34,283 nt of DNA from Entrophospora sp. SA101 (GCA_958430865.1 CAUDNR010000305.1:1-34283); one strand, 5' to 3'; shown: positions 10,285-22,940, numbered from the stretch's first letter. A program made the numbers and translations. Notes: a model not told the origin generated them from the letters alone.

Positions 10285-11713
10285 TCAACACATTCCCAAA
10301 GCATATTTATTTTCCTCCACGAAATTTATTATATCGTCTTGAGTTACATATATTTTTTTGCCCAAAATTTTCAAGAAGGATTTTTCCATTTTATTTACCT
10401 CCTGTACTGTATAAATTCCTGATATTTCGGCCATCCTTTGATTTGTAATGTTGTCATGGTCATCTTCATTTTCGACATTGTCATTTTCATCTTCGTCCAA
10501 GATTTCTTCCTCATTATCAATCTCTTCCTGATGATGACGAACATTTATATCATCATCATTATTATTTAATATAACATTATCTTGATAATAATTGTGATAA
10601 TGAGTGTGGTAATTTACATCGTCATCTTGATTATATTCATAAATTTCAGATGAAGATGAACTAATAATTGAAGATGGAGTTGTGGATAATATTGGCGTTG
10701 AAGATATTATGTTATTATTACAGTTCGAAGAGGATGATGATGACCTTGAAGATATGGAAGATGATGATATTGGTTTTTCATTATTTAACATAGCATCATT
10801 GTTATTTGAAGAATTGGTAGGAGGGAGAGTAGGAGGAGAGGTATATGAATTATTGTTGTTGTCATTATCGTTGCGCCGATGATTATTCCTCGAGTATTTA
10901 GAAGATACAAGTATTGCGGATAAAAATAGTTTGTGGCATGTTTCTATAATTATTATAATAAATTAGTTATAAAAATGGTTAATGCTATGCGGAATTTGAT
11001 ATTTGATCTTATTAATAATCAAGTTTGATTGGTCAGCTGATCGGTTTTGATGATCATTTAAAAAAAATTTTTCTTATTTACCATATTCACCGTGAGCATG
11101 TTTTGGGAGTCTTTGTTTTAGTCTTGCGACAAGAATCAACGCAGATATTGCGGTTTGTACATCAATTTGTGCTCTGGTGGTAACTTTCTGAACAAAATAC
11201 ACCAGTTCTGGTAATGGAATATAGTTCCAATTCACGTATTTTGGCGGTTGGTGAGTTTTTAGTATCCCGGACATGCTTTCCGCCATGAAATCTGAAGGAC
11301 AAGAGGATGAAACGTAAGGTGTTAGAAAATGAAGAAGGAAGACGAGTTGTGGAAGAAGTGGAAGAAGTGGAAGTAGTGGAGGCAGAAATAGCATAGTGGA
11401 GGCAGTAGTGGTAGAGTGTAATCGAAAAATATTTACCTGTTAAAACATTTGGTAACGGTTTATATTTCCTATTACTATCAATATTGTCATTATTATTATT
11501 ATTATTAATGTTATCGTCATCGACGTTGCCGCCGTTGTTATTATTAATAGTTGAAATAGTATTTTTTCTTGTTCTTTTATGAATTAGTTGTGGAAAAGAA
11601 GTTGAAGTCGTTGATGTAGATAAAGACTTTCTATGAAGACTTTTTTTAGCATTTGAAGATGAGTTGTTGTTATTATTATTATTATCGTCGTCAAAATAAT
11701 AAATGCAAGTCAT
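10285..11713 (-). CDS. Pcl/Pho80-type cyclin with split cyclin box
   Basis: The proposed exons are 11713-11437, 11291-11082 and 10943-10285 (381 residues). Both introns (145 and 138 bp) start GTAAAT and end AG, and the phases fit exactly. Residues 1-92 are Asn/Ser-rich. The cyclin box starts near 119: LPELVYFVQKVTTRAQIDVQT, then ALILVARLKQRLPKHAHGEY and HKLFLSAILVSSKY, as in Pcl1/Pcl2-type cyclins that partner a Pho85-class CDK. After residue 179 about 150 residues of Ser, Asn, Asp and Glu-rich sequence intervene, and the box resumes at 330 with NQRMAEISGIYTVQEVNKME up to the end. Relatives have only about ten residues there. The insert stays open for some 450 bases, so it is coding. A cell-cycle or nutrient-signalling role is inferred from the family. 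A TATTTATATA motif lies just upstream of the ATG. Confidence 0.85.
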
Positions 11714-14700
11714 TTTGTATATAAATAGTGTTGGTTGTTGTTGTATGTGTTGTTAATGTTATTATCGCTTAATATTGAGGAATTAATAATAATGAAGTTT
11801 TTTTTTAAAAATATTCCAAGCAAAATTTTTTTGCAGTATATAAAAATTATTTTCAGAAAAAAAGTTAATTAAGAAAAAAATAAAAAAAATTAAACGAGAC
11901 AATAGTTTTTAAATAACAAAAACAAATAATATAAAATAATTAAATAGAATCAGAATCTATTTATATATATATATACAATAAGATTATAATAATAGTATTA
12001 TTGACTTACATATGATGATAGTCTATTTCAACCATATAAAAAATTTTTTTTAAACTACTTGTATATAAATAAAAAATTTTTGATCATTTTAAAAAAAAAT
12101 TTTTAAATTTACTAGAACCAAATATGATTATTGTTTAATAAATCAATAAATTTACATTTTTCAAAAAATGTTTAAGAAAAGAGAAAATAAATGAATTTTA
12201 ACTCTTTAAAGGCAAAAAATAAAAATTTAGAAAGACTTCTGATTATATATTACTAACTAACTTTAAATAATATTAAAATAATATTAAAATTGATTATTGT
12301 GAATAATATTATGATAATTGTGATATCGATAATACAAATCTATAATAATAGTAATAATAAATAATAGCATGATGAAGAAAGATAATGATATTAAAAAAAA
12401 AAACTAATACAAAATTGATTATCTATCGTATTTAGTTATAAATCCCTTGCATTTCGTTCTTACATTAGGTATAAACGATATAAAATTTTCGTGATAGAAA
12501 ATTTCTATAAGAGGACTTCTGAAGAAGAAAATTATGATGATGATGACAAGATGATATATTGATGATGTGATAACAAAAAAAAAAAGGCATTTTTAAAAAG
12601 TTCGAAGAAAGTGAAAATGGCAAATTAAAAAGATTGACAAAGAAGAGAAGGAAATCATCATCTTTGATCATTTATAATAAAATAATACAAGAACATAACA
12701 ATATTATTGCTGATTATGTAACACAACATGAGGTATATACATCAAGCCATCAAAATTTTATTCTCAAAACCCGAGTATTTTTTTTGTTAGTTTAATTGTT
12801 CAAAGATTCCAATTATTGTTAGCGCGATTCATGAAAAAAAACAAATTAACCAATCAATTGAATAATTGAATTAATTTAATTAATTAATATTAATTAAATT
12901 ATCCAATTGTTACTCGTCGTGGAATCTCCCCTAAATACAATTTTCTCTCATGGTAAAGAATCAAATGATCTTCATACCCCATCAATTAATTATAATATAC
13001 CCTGCAATGCTAAGCAACTGAAAAAAAGTTATATGATGACTAGCATAATAATAATGTCATCGACATATCATTATTATCATCAGTAACAATTAGCAATGTA
13101 ATAATAAGGAAAAGAAAAAGGAAAGACAAAACACACAGATACATATTACGCACATACATAATAATAGAAGTACCCTTTTATCGACTTTGTCGATCAAAAT
13201 ATAATAGATTTCTAAATAATGCAAATGCATCCAAAAAACCCCATTATTGTTCTTTAAAGAAAAAAAAAATTTTTTTTTTTTGACATTTTTTTTTTGTATG
13301 CATGTATGTATTTAAGCATTATGTAAAAAATTACATATATCGAATGGATGGATGATGATGGATGGAGTAATTGATTGATTGTTTGGGATTGGTATTGAAT
13401 GATTGGATGATAAATGATGAATGGTTTTTTTTCTCCAAAATTATATAATTAAATTTCGTTGAAAATTGCTTAACTATTAAACCATAAAAAATTAAAAAAC
13501 CTTAATTTTAATATCACGATTTTTTAATTTTAATTCCATGTGTTGTGATAGATTTTTATCATCCAATAAAACTTTTACCCCACAAAAAAAAACCAGAGAT
13601 TTATCACGATTGTAGATCTACTATTTACTATTATTGTTTTTACCATCTCATTTGTTAAACTTAAAAAAAAACTTTTCCGATAGTTCATCGAAATATATTT
13701 CATCAAATAAGCCACACTTTACAACATGAGTCAAAATGTGAAAGTTGTTTAGTTTAGAAGAAAAACATCAATTCAATTAAGTTACAAGACATTTTCTATA
13801 AAGAGGTAAAATGTAAAGAAAGAAATCACATAATACCAAAAAAACATAAATATCATTGATGAAGTCGCAAATAAGAATTAACATTAAACATTCTTGACCA
13901 CCAACGAGGCCACCAAATTCTGACAACAAAATAAATTCGTGGCTTTTGGTATGAGATATTTTCTTGACAATAATATTAGTAACAATGAATTGAATTAGAC
14001 ACTCCCACTCTCTCTTTCTCTTATTATTATCTACATATTATAATTTTGCTCATTAGTATTCTACACTATAACAAAACATGAGATTCATATTTTTCAAAAA
14101 AGAACAACGATTCAAAAAAACAATGATTATGTGCCATTTTTATAAATATTCATTTTGTTAATGTGAGGATTAAAAACTATGAGAGTAACTCATACGTAGA
14201 AGGGTGATTGGAAAATTATAATAACTATTAACAAATTCCAAATTAATTTGACTATTACGGTTTACTTGATTTAAGGTGAAAAGGGGAAAAAAAAGCTATC
14301 TAGAAAGTCATCATCGATAACCATCGACAAATAAATATTGGTCATTTTGCACTAGAAAGCAGTGTTTGGAAGATGACAACTAATAATCATTGTCATAAAT
14401 TAAGCAATATCATTGGCACATTTACTTTTCCGAGAATGGCTTGGAATTTAATAATATTTTATCACTACCTAAAAAAGTTTTTTTTGTTAAGGCAATTGTC
14501 ACTAAAATATAATAATAATTAAAGACACAAATTCCTTGACTTAAAAATTTTCACAATTAGCAAGGCGGTTACGACAAAATATCTGCTTTGCTGGTAGTAA
14601 AGCATCCAGATATTATTTGTGTGATGACTAGACCTCCAGCCTTTTGCGTGTTTTGAATTTGATTTATTTGGATCATTTTTGACGAGAACAAAAAATTATG

Positions 14701-17500
14701 ATTTTTTTCTTTTACTAGTGCGCGTAAGAGAAGATTTCAATTGTGAATTTTATTGGTCAATTTACTAAATGATCTGATGACCATGGTCATTTAAGTAATT
14801 TCATTAGGGTCGTAACCGAATAACCCATGACCAATGGTCATATGATATGTCATCAAGAAAATATGGTCATTCATTACCCATCATCACCTCCAGAAAGAGT
14901 ATTTGCCCAAAATGTTATAGTAATAAATTAATTATCGAAATAGATAACTTTAAACTCGATGCATCGGTCATTTTTTCCCGCTATTTAATTATTTAGAGAA
15001 CAAATAAGGCAAGGAATAACTTGTCTATATATTTACATGATCATAGAAAATACGATTATATAAAAATATACATATTGTAGAAGGGAATGTTTGCAAATTA
15101 TAAAAAAAAGAATATTTAATATATGGAGGAAAGTTTTTATTCATATTAATATAAAAAAAAATATTATATAAAGTTCCGCCACTGCATTCAACCACGGGGA
15201 AGTTATATATAAAAACTTCAAAGTAACAAAAAGATTTTAGAATGCTTCCTTGGTAATTTTTACGATTTCAACAATTATTATTGTGTTTATTATTTAAAGA
15301 ATAAAATATTCCAAGACAAGAACCAAATCAAATATAAAAGGAGTTTTGTAGGTCCAGAAATATAATTATAATATCGATGAACAAATAAATAATAATATAA
15401 TGAAAAAGCGCAAGGGATTTCTCTCTCCTTATTTATTTAATATAATACAGGTATCTGGCTGGAATATCAAATATTAAAATCAAAGTCATATTACTAATTG
15501 TGTGAGTATATTTATGCGATAAGAATAACACGAGCATTAGAAGGAATCGAGAAAACATGGAAATATGTATGAAATAGATTGTTATCTTGTAGAAATTGAA
15601 AATTCGTACTGGTTGAATGCTTAAAATCTAACCAGAAAATTAAACAAGCTGGTTTTATATGTGAGCTTGATGTCGTTAGTGGAAAATGACACATGTAGGG
15701 CAAATAATATCTTTTTATTCTACACCCTAAAAGAGAAGTACCCAAGTACAACACTTGTTTGGTCCTTGTATATATAATGAATGCGCCGTCAAGGATCGAT
15801 CATGTCACAAATCACAACAATACAGAGATATGTCGTGGTTTCGATAGAATTATTGTGTAATAAATAAATAGAAAAATTGATGACATTCTTTCCAAAATTA
15901 ACCCTATACACACTATTGCTATGTGTAATGGTCATGGGACAGATAAAATAAATTGATTGTAAAAAAAAAAATCCCTGCATTTTTTCATCAACATCTAAAA
16001 TCTTTTATAGATAAACTTTTGTTTGTTTAGCTAATTGGTTGTTAAGCCGGGAAAAGCCACAAAATAAAAAAAAACACAAGATTTTTGTTTTATTTGTTTT
16101 ACATATCCTTTTTTTGCCGTGTTTTAATAATAAAGAAAAACATTCATGTGATTTTTTAATAATATGTGATTGAAAAAGATGTTTCATACAAACGCCACCC
16201 CATTGGTATTAATATTAATATGCCAATATTTTCAATTCTTGGGCTAATTACTCATAACTCAGTTCTTTGATTTAAAAGAGTGCTTTCGCTATTATTGATG
16301 GCAACGGAAACGAAACTAGTTGCTCTAACGTGATATAATCTATCGAAGCTACTATTATTACTATAAATCACGTAAACTATATAAAATAGAATCAAAATAT
16401 TAAATCTTTCTTTGAATGTTATTGTGGCGGTAAATAGCAGCAATTATAAAATTTGGAACCTTTCCTAAAAATACATCGCATTGAAACTTGTATAATATTT
16501 TTACAGAGTAATCATGATTTTTTCTTAGAGAAAATTTCCTCCTTTCTTTCTCTTTCTTTTTCACTCTCCATAGTACAGTAGTAGTGGTATAGTAGTAGTA
16601 ATAGTATCATTATTATTGACCATTTTTAAAATTCATTTTGAAGAGAATAATGTTATCCTTTAAAAATTTTTACCTTGTTTTTTTGAACGCTTGCAATATC
16701 AATTTTAACTTAACCTATTCATTATTCACATGATGAAATCCAGCTTGTCATTTCTTTTCCTTTATAATAATAATCATTAGCGCTATATTATCAAAGTTGA
16801 ATATTAGCTTTTGCAGTAATAAAAACGTCACTATTACAATTCAATACAACAAATTGAGTCCTGGATGTAGAGAACAAATACCGCAAACTGCTATAGATAA
16901 ACAACAGGTTTTGACGACTAATCTATTGGTTTAATTTATTGTTATTTACGGAGAAAAATAAATCTGTGCCGTGTGGATCATATATTTTATTATCCATATC
17001 AATCTTTTTTTTTAATAATAATGATAACGTTAAACAATTCGTTGTTCTTTTTTATTATCATCAACGATTGATTATGATTGAAATGGACAATTAAATTCAT
17101 TATCTTAAATATATATATTTTTTCAATGAAAAAGTTTAAATGTGTGTTGCTTGTTTATGGCAGTTTGCGGTAGATGAGTCACATTTGTCACACACAAATC
17201 ACGTTTTCAATGGCCAATAAATTTAGCCGTAAAAATAAAAACCGTAATTAAAAATAATTGGCTATTCGTTAATATATATATATATAAACAAGTCTGAATA
17301 GTTGATGCTAAAAATTTGAAATTGAAAAATTCCAACTTTTACACTACTCATCGATTTTCTCGCCAAACTATTAATAAATAATGGCCCACGGCTGTTGTAT
17401 AGAGAATGAGTAAACTTGGCTTTGAATGTTATGCAATTATTTTTAGTTTGCCTATAATTCGAATTTTAGTATATATTAGTATCCATATATAGATGGTTAC
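11714..17500. other. Long AT-rich intergenic region
   Basis: Nearly 5.8 kb with no supported gene. It holds the cyclin promoter side (11714-12100), ATAAT-type microsatellites, a GGATGGATGATG-type run near 13342-13365 and an AT-rich palindrome at 12855-12911. Open frames near 15512-15754 and 15789-16443 are short, show no domain and have no ATG context of note. No tRNA, rRNA or transposon terminus was recognised. Confidence 0.5.
12855..12911. repeat. AT-rich imperfect palindrome
   Basis: The stretch runs from CAATTGAATAATTGAATTAA to a mirror region ending AATTATCCAATTG, centred on TTAATATTAA. It could extrude as a hairpin. No function can be assigned. Confidence 0.5.
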
Positions 17501-17535
17501 GTTACACTTGAGGAGTCAGATAAGATTACTGCGCC

Positions 17536-17735
17536 ATGAATAGCAGCACCTTGAGAGAATCGTGTTTAGTTTGCTTCTTAGTAATCACAGCCATTAGCCT
17601 GGGCGGAACAAACTTGTCAAGTAATGAATCTTAAACAACGAAAGCAAGATTCAAAAAAGCCCCTTTCTTTGACAAACCCTTACTTTATTTCAATTCCTAG
17701 TACTAGATGATCAGGTACACCGCATTAGTTCATAA
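17536..17735 (+). CDS. Candidate small secreted peptide, two exons
   Basis: The ATG at 17536 opens a frame whose first 28 residues look like a signal peptide: a short polar start with one Arg, a hydrophobic core CLVCFLVITAISLGG and then polar TNLS. A GTAATG donor at 17621 and a pyrimidine-rich CCTAG acceptor at 17700 define an 80-bp intron, close to the 86-89 bp introns of the genes to the right. Splicing (exons 17536-17620 and 17701-17735) adds ILDDQVHRISS and gives 39 residues. Unspliced, the frame stops after 32. TATATAGA lies about 50 bases upstream. Arbuscular mycorrhizal fungi are known to secrete small proteins, but this one is unrecognised and could be chance. Confidence 0.25.
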
Positions 17736-18143
17736 TAATGACCGCCTTGTGGCTTCATTCACAAGCATAGGTGTTGGACGAGAAATTTCTTTCGATTGGC
17801 TAATTTAATTCACATATTAATATATAAATTGCAAATTCACAGATTTCATTTCCATGTGCAACATCATCAAGCAGTCGTCAATGCCCGTAAAGTTATTAGA
17901 AACAAAGGTTTTTTAATATAGCAAATCTCTTACTAATTAATAGATCAAATTTTTAATATTGCAATCTTATGAGAAAATTTAATCCAATATTCGCGAGGCA
18001 AAGACTTTTTTTATATGATAATTTTTTATTCTATTACAATTATTTGTTTATATTTGTTTGAAGATCGACATTCATCTTGAATATTTATCCAATAATAATA
18101 CTTTTTTTCATCTACTTAGAATGTACAGTTTGTTATTTATTTA

Positions 18144-18175
18144 TATACAGTGTGTTACGAAAATAATTGACGTTT
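18144..18175 (+). mobile_element. Possible Tc1/mariner-like terminus
   Basis: TACAGTGTGTTACGAAAATA, continuing ATTGACG, has the TA-CAGTG start and A-rich inner part seen in many Tc1/mariner terminal repeats. I found no matching right end within a few hundred bases, so the element would be truncated. Confidence 0.25.
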
Positions 18176-18179
18176 TCTA

Positions 18180-18883
18180 AGAAAGTAACCAAAATCCAAA
18201 GCCACATTATAAAAATTAAAAGATTTTAAATTATTACATGTGAAAATTTCGAGCATATTATTATGTAGGTTTTAGAGCAATGATTAAAAAACTTACATAA
18301 AATTTAAAAATTTTTCTTTTCAAAATAATCGAATTTCTTTTATTTTTAATTGATGAGTTCTAGAAAGTATGAATACATATAAATTTATATAATAATCCTC
18401 GAAATTTAAACTACAAATTGGTATATATTTTTGTGTTGGGTTAAAATTTCAGACACAAAAATTTAAACAAGACTTACAAAAAATTGGAAATGAATCTATT
18501 TTAATTATCTTGTGTTTCCAATTTTTTGGATCAATTGGATATATTATTATTAATTATCATTTCCTAAATATTTACAAAGTTTTTTTAACTTTTAAACATA
18601 ATCAATCGCCGCCTCGAATAGAAGTGGTAACCAAAAAATAAAAATAAAATAAAAACATTGGGAAAATTTTTTGGTAAAATGATTTAATTGTTTCAGGAGG
18701 CATATATTATTAGTAATAATTAAATGATGATAATAATCGCAAAAAAGTATTAATGGATTAAATAAGACAATTAAAAGAAAGTCCAGATCGTGTATAATTA
18801 GTAAAAATAATTAAAAATGATGCATAAATTTTAATTGACCGAAAAAAAAGGCGTTAAATTTGTATTTAGTATGAATGTGAATA
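18180..18883. other. Intergenic region below the membrane protein gene
   Basis: AT-rich sequence containing the presumed 3' UTR of the leftward membrane protein gene. No other gene seen. Confidence 0.5.
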
Positions 18884-20368
18884 TTAGTTTGGTTTGCTTT
18901 GTTCCCACGTCTCGTAAACCCTAAAATCACGTGACCATCGTACTGTTGGTTCATCATTTCCGTAAAAAATTCTAATATTATCATCATTAAGACCTCTGAA
19001 TTCAGCTTGCTTGACTGCCTTGGTGAATTGTTTTTCTTTGGGTAAGTTGGATTCTTTGCAAGCATGAATAACCCAACTAACAGTACTAGCTGGTATTTCC
19101 AACCCATTCCTATATATTATCCACAATAATATGATTCCAATGAAAATAAATATTGTATATATGAGTACTAAGAAAACATATACGGGATGAATTGAAATAC
19201 ATCCAAGATTCATTCGTACGGGTACATCTGAATCACTTGCTGTCATTGTATCTCTCACTTCCATATATGATGCCCAATACTCTGGTGTATACTCCAATAT
19301 TGTATCATCAGTACCTTTGATTTGTGCTGTCAAATATTTTCTTCCAATCAGTTCACCTGCTACATTCAAAGCAACAGCAATTTCACCTAATAAATTAACA
19401 CTGCCCCGACTACCAACTTTATTACGTATTGCCTCACACGTATGTGCCTTAACAACAATGGGTACCGATACAATTTCAGTCATTGATTGATTATTTCGAT
19501 GGTAAGGCAATCTGTTTTCTTCCGGTACTCTAAGTGTCCATAGCCTGTGTATAACTCCAGCTCCAACCTCACTAACGTTTCCCCGTGTAAACTCTTCTAT
19601 TATTAGTGTTAACAAACCAGTTCCTGTTTGTTCAGGTTCATTTCCGGTGCGATTGAAATGTACATATGTCCTAAAATTTCTTCTCGTGTGATTGTAGCCA
19701 TAAGGACTATTACCAAATACGTAATTAGCGTGTACTTCTGGCAATAATTCACGCAAGTCACTGTTTTGGTACAATTCAAAGAAACTTATAGAAGTGTTCA
19801 TATTTACATTAGTTGTTCCTGACGCGTAAATTGAACATGAACTTCTCCATGGGTAAGGATCAACATCATATTCAGCATCAAATTTCCAACCAGAGTCATA
19901 TGGAATATGTCCTACCAATACTCCACTTGGAACTCCACTTTTGTTTCTTTTTTGTACCATTGCATCTGTTTCAGCGTATGATGCAACTGCAACCTGAAAA
20001 TCCTCTGTGGTTATTTGTACCCGAGTTGTTTCAACAGTTGTCTTACATGATTCAACATAACCGATAGTATTTACAACAATCATACTATCAAACTGTGTGA
20101 GTGCTATACCAAGTATCACCAGTAAGCAAGTAACTACCGTTAACAATGTTCTCTTTATACGCAACAGATTAAAAACATCAATTACATTAAGTGGTAATAT
20201 AGTCTCTAAAACTGGTACTGAATTAGTTTTTCTGATCTGTCTTGATGCATTATATCTTATGACAGCTGATAAGAAAAAGAACCATCCAATACCCAAGAAA
20301 CTTAGAATAAATCCACAAAAAGTTTGTACTTTGGTTAGAGTGAATGGGATATAAAGTTCGAGAGCCAT
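18884..20368 (-). CDS. Three-pass membrane protein with glycosylated ectodomain
   Basis: An intact single-exon frame of 494 residues starts at ATG 20366-20368 and ends at TAA 18884-18886. Three hydrophobic segments are visible at about 17-38, 72-92 and 395-419. The loop of about 300 residues between the second and third carries all six N-glycosylation sequons that I can see (Asn142, 191, 226, 239, 264, 293) and four cysteines (108, 178, 311, 390) that could form two disulfides. This suggests that the loop faces the lumen or cell surface and that the tail (420-494) is cytosolic. I do not recognise the family. No transporter, kinase or enzyme motif is evident. It resembles lineage-specific fungal surface proteins; a receptor or wall-sensing role would be a guess. 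Its codons are richer in GC than the flanks, supporting real coding. Confidence 0.9.
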   Translation of the reverse strand: MALELYIPFTLTKVQTFCGFILSFLGIGWFFFLSAVIRYNASRQIRKTNSVPVLETILPLNVIDVFNLLRIKRTLLTVVTCLLVILGIALTQFDSMIVVNTIGYVESCKTTVETTRVQITTEDFQVAVASYAETDAMVQKRNKSGVPSGVLVGHIPYDSGWKFDAEYDVDPYPWRSSCSIYASGTTNVNMNTSISFFELYQNSDLRELLPEVHANYVFGNSPYGYNHTRRNFRTYVHFNRTGNEPEQTGTGLLTLIIEEFTRGNVSEVGAGVIHRLWTLRVPEENRLPYHRNNQSMTEIVSVPIVVKAHTCEAIRNKVGSRGSVNLLGEIAVALNVAGELIGRKYLTAQIKGTDDTILEYTPEYWASYMEVRDTMTASDSDVPVRMNLGCISIHPVYVFLVLIYTIFIFIGIILLWIIYRNGLEIPASTVSWVIHACKESNLPKEKQFTKAVKQAEFRGLNDDNIRIFYGNDEPTVRWSRDFRVYETWEQSKPN

Positions 20369-22825
20369 AATGTGAGTTGTGACAAGGAGGATATATATAT
20401 CTGTGAAAAAAATTTTCCGGTAAATTATAAGGAAAATAAATAGAAATGTGATGGAAAATTAAAAATTTTTTTTGTCGAAAAATCTAGTTATTTATTTATA
20501 ATCGTTATAATAATCACTACTATTTTGGTAAAGTCCACAACATAAAATTCAGGTTGTTAAAGGTCGTAATAATAATAACCCCAATAATTGTTACCTCTAG
20601 GATTCTTTAATCTTTTCCCCAAAAGGCAATTACCGCCATCGATGTTTTCTTCTTACCTTCCTTTGGAATCGTTCAAAACAATACAAATTTAGAAACTATA
20701 TACTAAAAATTACCAATGCATAACTATAAACTCCTCCATATCACAAGTTGCAAACTGCTTTTGATCAGTTGTATTTTAGCGATCCCGTTGAGTTTAACAA
20801 GAATTCATTTGAGATTTCAGCCCAGGATAAATTCGTGAATGAGTAATTCTAATAACATCAGCTCTATAAACCTGAATATGTATGAGACTCTGATCTGAAA
20901 TAATTTTTGTTGGTAAAAACACACAAATAAAATATAAAAATATAAACAGATCAAGATACAAAAAAAAGGTTGAAATTATGCTTAGTTAATTTGAGATTTT
21001 TTCAGTGCTTTTTATCACATAAGAAAAAGTTCGATGATAATTTCATACTCTGTAAATCATTGTCTAGCATATCATCGCCATCCAAATAACCAGTATAAAC
21101 TATCCATCTATAATATAAAAGTAAAATAGATCAGAATTTTACAAACAAAGCAAGGACATTTTAAAAATCCACGTTCATTTACAAATCAGAATAGATTTTG
21201 TATAAACGGCCATATGATTATAACTCCGTATGCTCTTTTAAGTAATACCTATACATTTTAATTCCTTTACCAATTTTTCATTGTACAATAAAGATGATAC
21301 AAATTTTTTAAAAAAAAAATTTATATTATATATATACTAAATTATTGTAGATCAATTCAAAAATTTTTTTTATTTTGTGTGGGTTTGTATTAACCAATAA
21401 TATCAAGTTTGTGCAGATATTTTATATATTATGATCTTTTTTCAAAAATGTGCGCATTTATTATGTAACATAAACCCCGCACTCAATTTCATATATACTT
21501 AAAATGGTCAAAAATGGAATTTTATATATGTATTTTTTTCCGAGAATGTCACATCCTAATATGGTCTATAACAAAAACAACATTAACTGGTCATTATTGT
21601 CCCGTCCGCCATGTGGGTTTGATTGTTCACTTTTGCCAATCATTAAATTGGCCAATAAGAATGCAGAACGTATATCGATAAAAAGATCTTCAGTGCGTAA
21701 TCAAATAAAATCGATGAACTTTAAAGCTAAATAGAGAAACGGTTGACTAGTTTTACAATTTATCGTCAAGATATTTTTAAAATTTTATTGGTTCCGGAGT
21801 TATTTGTTTTTAAAGTCGGTTTGTTATACTACATATAATAAAATCTCCCAAATTTGAAACATGATTTTTTAAATTATCTCGACTATGGATTATCAATTCC
21901 CTTATTTAAATTTAAAGTTTTTTATAGTGGCGCTCACTGTACGGACATGTTATTCCAGGGCCTACAGAAATATTAAAATATTTAATATTATTTTTTGTAC
22001 AAAAAAATAAAAGGATTACTAATACTAATGTAATATTAGAAGTATTATTTGTTCTAAAGATATATATTGTTTATTAATACTACCTTTTTTTATCAGAGTC
22101 GGGTCACATACATTTTTTTGTTTATTTGGAAATACATTGTTTATTTGTTTGTAGTTCTTATCTTACTCTTCAAAATATTTGAATTCCTTGAATTCCTAAA
22201 AGATAAAAAATATGTAGAAAATTACGGAGTACAAGATTACGTGCTAGTACATAATAATAATAATAATAAACGTATTACTAATTATTATTGTGATCTTCAG
22301 GATCAAAGAAACCTCGTTATTATTATTGGGATTTTTTCCTGCTATTATTATTTGGCCTTAATTCTTGGTGTTATTTTTTTGGTTTTGCCTATCCAAACAA
22401 AAAATAAAAGTTCATGTTAAAAGATGATTGATTGATATTTCTTCCAAGAATTATTTGTCATGATAAGATGAGTCTTATTTTCTGATTCCGCTTGTTAGTT
22501 AATTGGTAGTATATTGCAATTTGGAACCTTTCTTTGTGATGATGCTGCATATAACAACAAGTGATTCATATTTTTCAACAAATTATTAAATATGTCCAAA
22601 CATACATAGTCTATTGAAAAAATCTTATTGCAAAGATGTTTCTCACATATCAGATATGCAATAATATTTCCAGTTTGTGATCATTGAAATCATTTTCTCT
22701 TATGTTTTTATCAAAAGTTACCTTTATTTTGATATTATTGTCCTGACAATAATGATTAAATCATTGGTTTAGTTTAAATCAATATAAATATAAAATTGTG
22801 ATTGAAATATCCTCTGTAAGAGATT
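20369..22825. other. Intergenic, no supported gene
   Basis: It contains the upstream region of the membrane protein gene and AT-rich sequence. A 76-codon frame at 21504-21734 starts with ATG but shows no domain. A 117-codon hydrophobic frame at 22067-22420 lacks any ATG. A TACAGTGAGCGCCAC motif read on the minus strand from about 21943 resembles a Tc1/mariner tip, without a partner seen. Confidence 0.45.
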
Positions 22826-22832
22826 ATAGAAT

Positions 22833-22940
22833 TACAACCTGGAATCCCCTTCCAAATGCTACCATTGCTGTTGCATTATCAGTTGTTATACCAATATTTT
22901 TATGATAACTCTCTCTATAGGTGCTGCCCAAATTAAAAGT
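22833..22940 (-). pseudogene. hAT transposase catalytic-region fragment
   Basis: The minus strand reads TFNLGSTYRESYHKNIGIT, then TDNATAMVAFGRGFQ, and stops at a TAA. The I-T-T-D-N-A phrase is the conserved block around a catalytic Asp of hAT transposases, which sits in an RNase H-like fold. Upstream coding (22940-23010) shows further plausible residues, but with a stop and frame changes. The fragment lies opposite in orientation to the C-terminal hAT piece at 23284-23508, so it comes from a different insertion or an inverted segment. Confidence 0.6.

Noticed and set aside
10682..10882. Acidic plus-strand frame inside the cyclin insert
   Set aside because: It is the antisense reading of the Ser/Asn codons of the cyclin insert.
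11074..11394. Leu/Pro-rich N-terminus reading into the second cyclin exon
   Set aside because: The hydrophobic start comes from translating intron 1. The splice model with exact phases explains the region better.
15512..15754. 80-codon minus-strand frame
   Set aside because: No domain, signal or splice context. The plus strand shows equally plausible but broken fragments, so neither is supported.
19813..20354. Plus-strand frames of about 85 codons
   Set aside because: They are antisense shadows of the membrane protein gene.
22067..22420. 117-codon hydrophobic open frame on the plus strand
   Set aside because: It has no ATG (it opens with TTG), and its Ile/Phe/Tyr content is what AT-rich noise produces.
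22491..22560. tRNA-like A-box word TAGTTAATTGGTAG
   Set aside because: There is no B box at a suitable distance and no cloverleaf arms.
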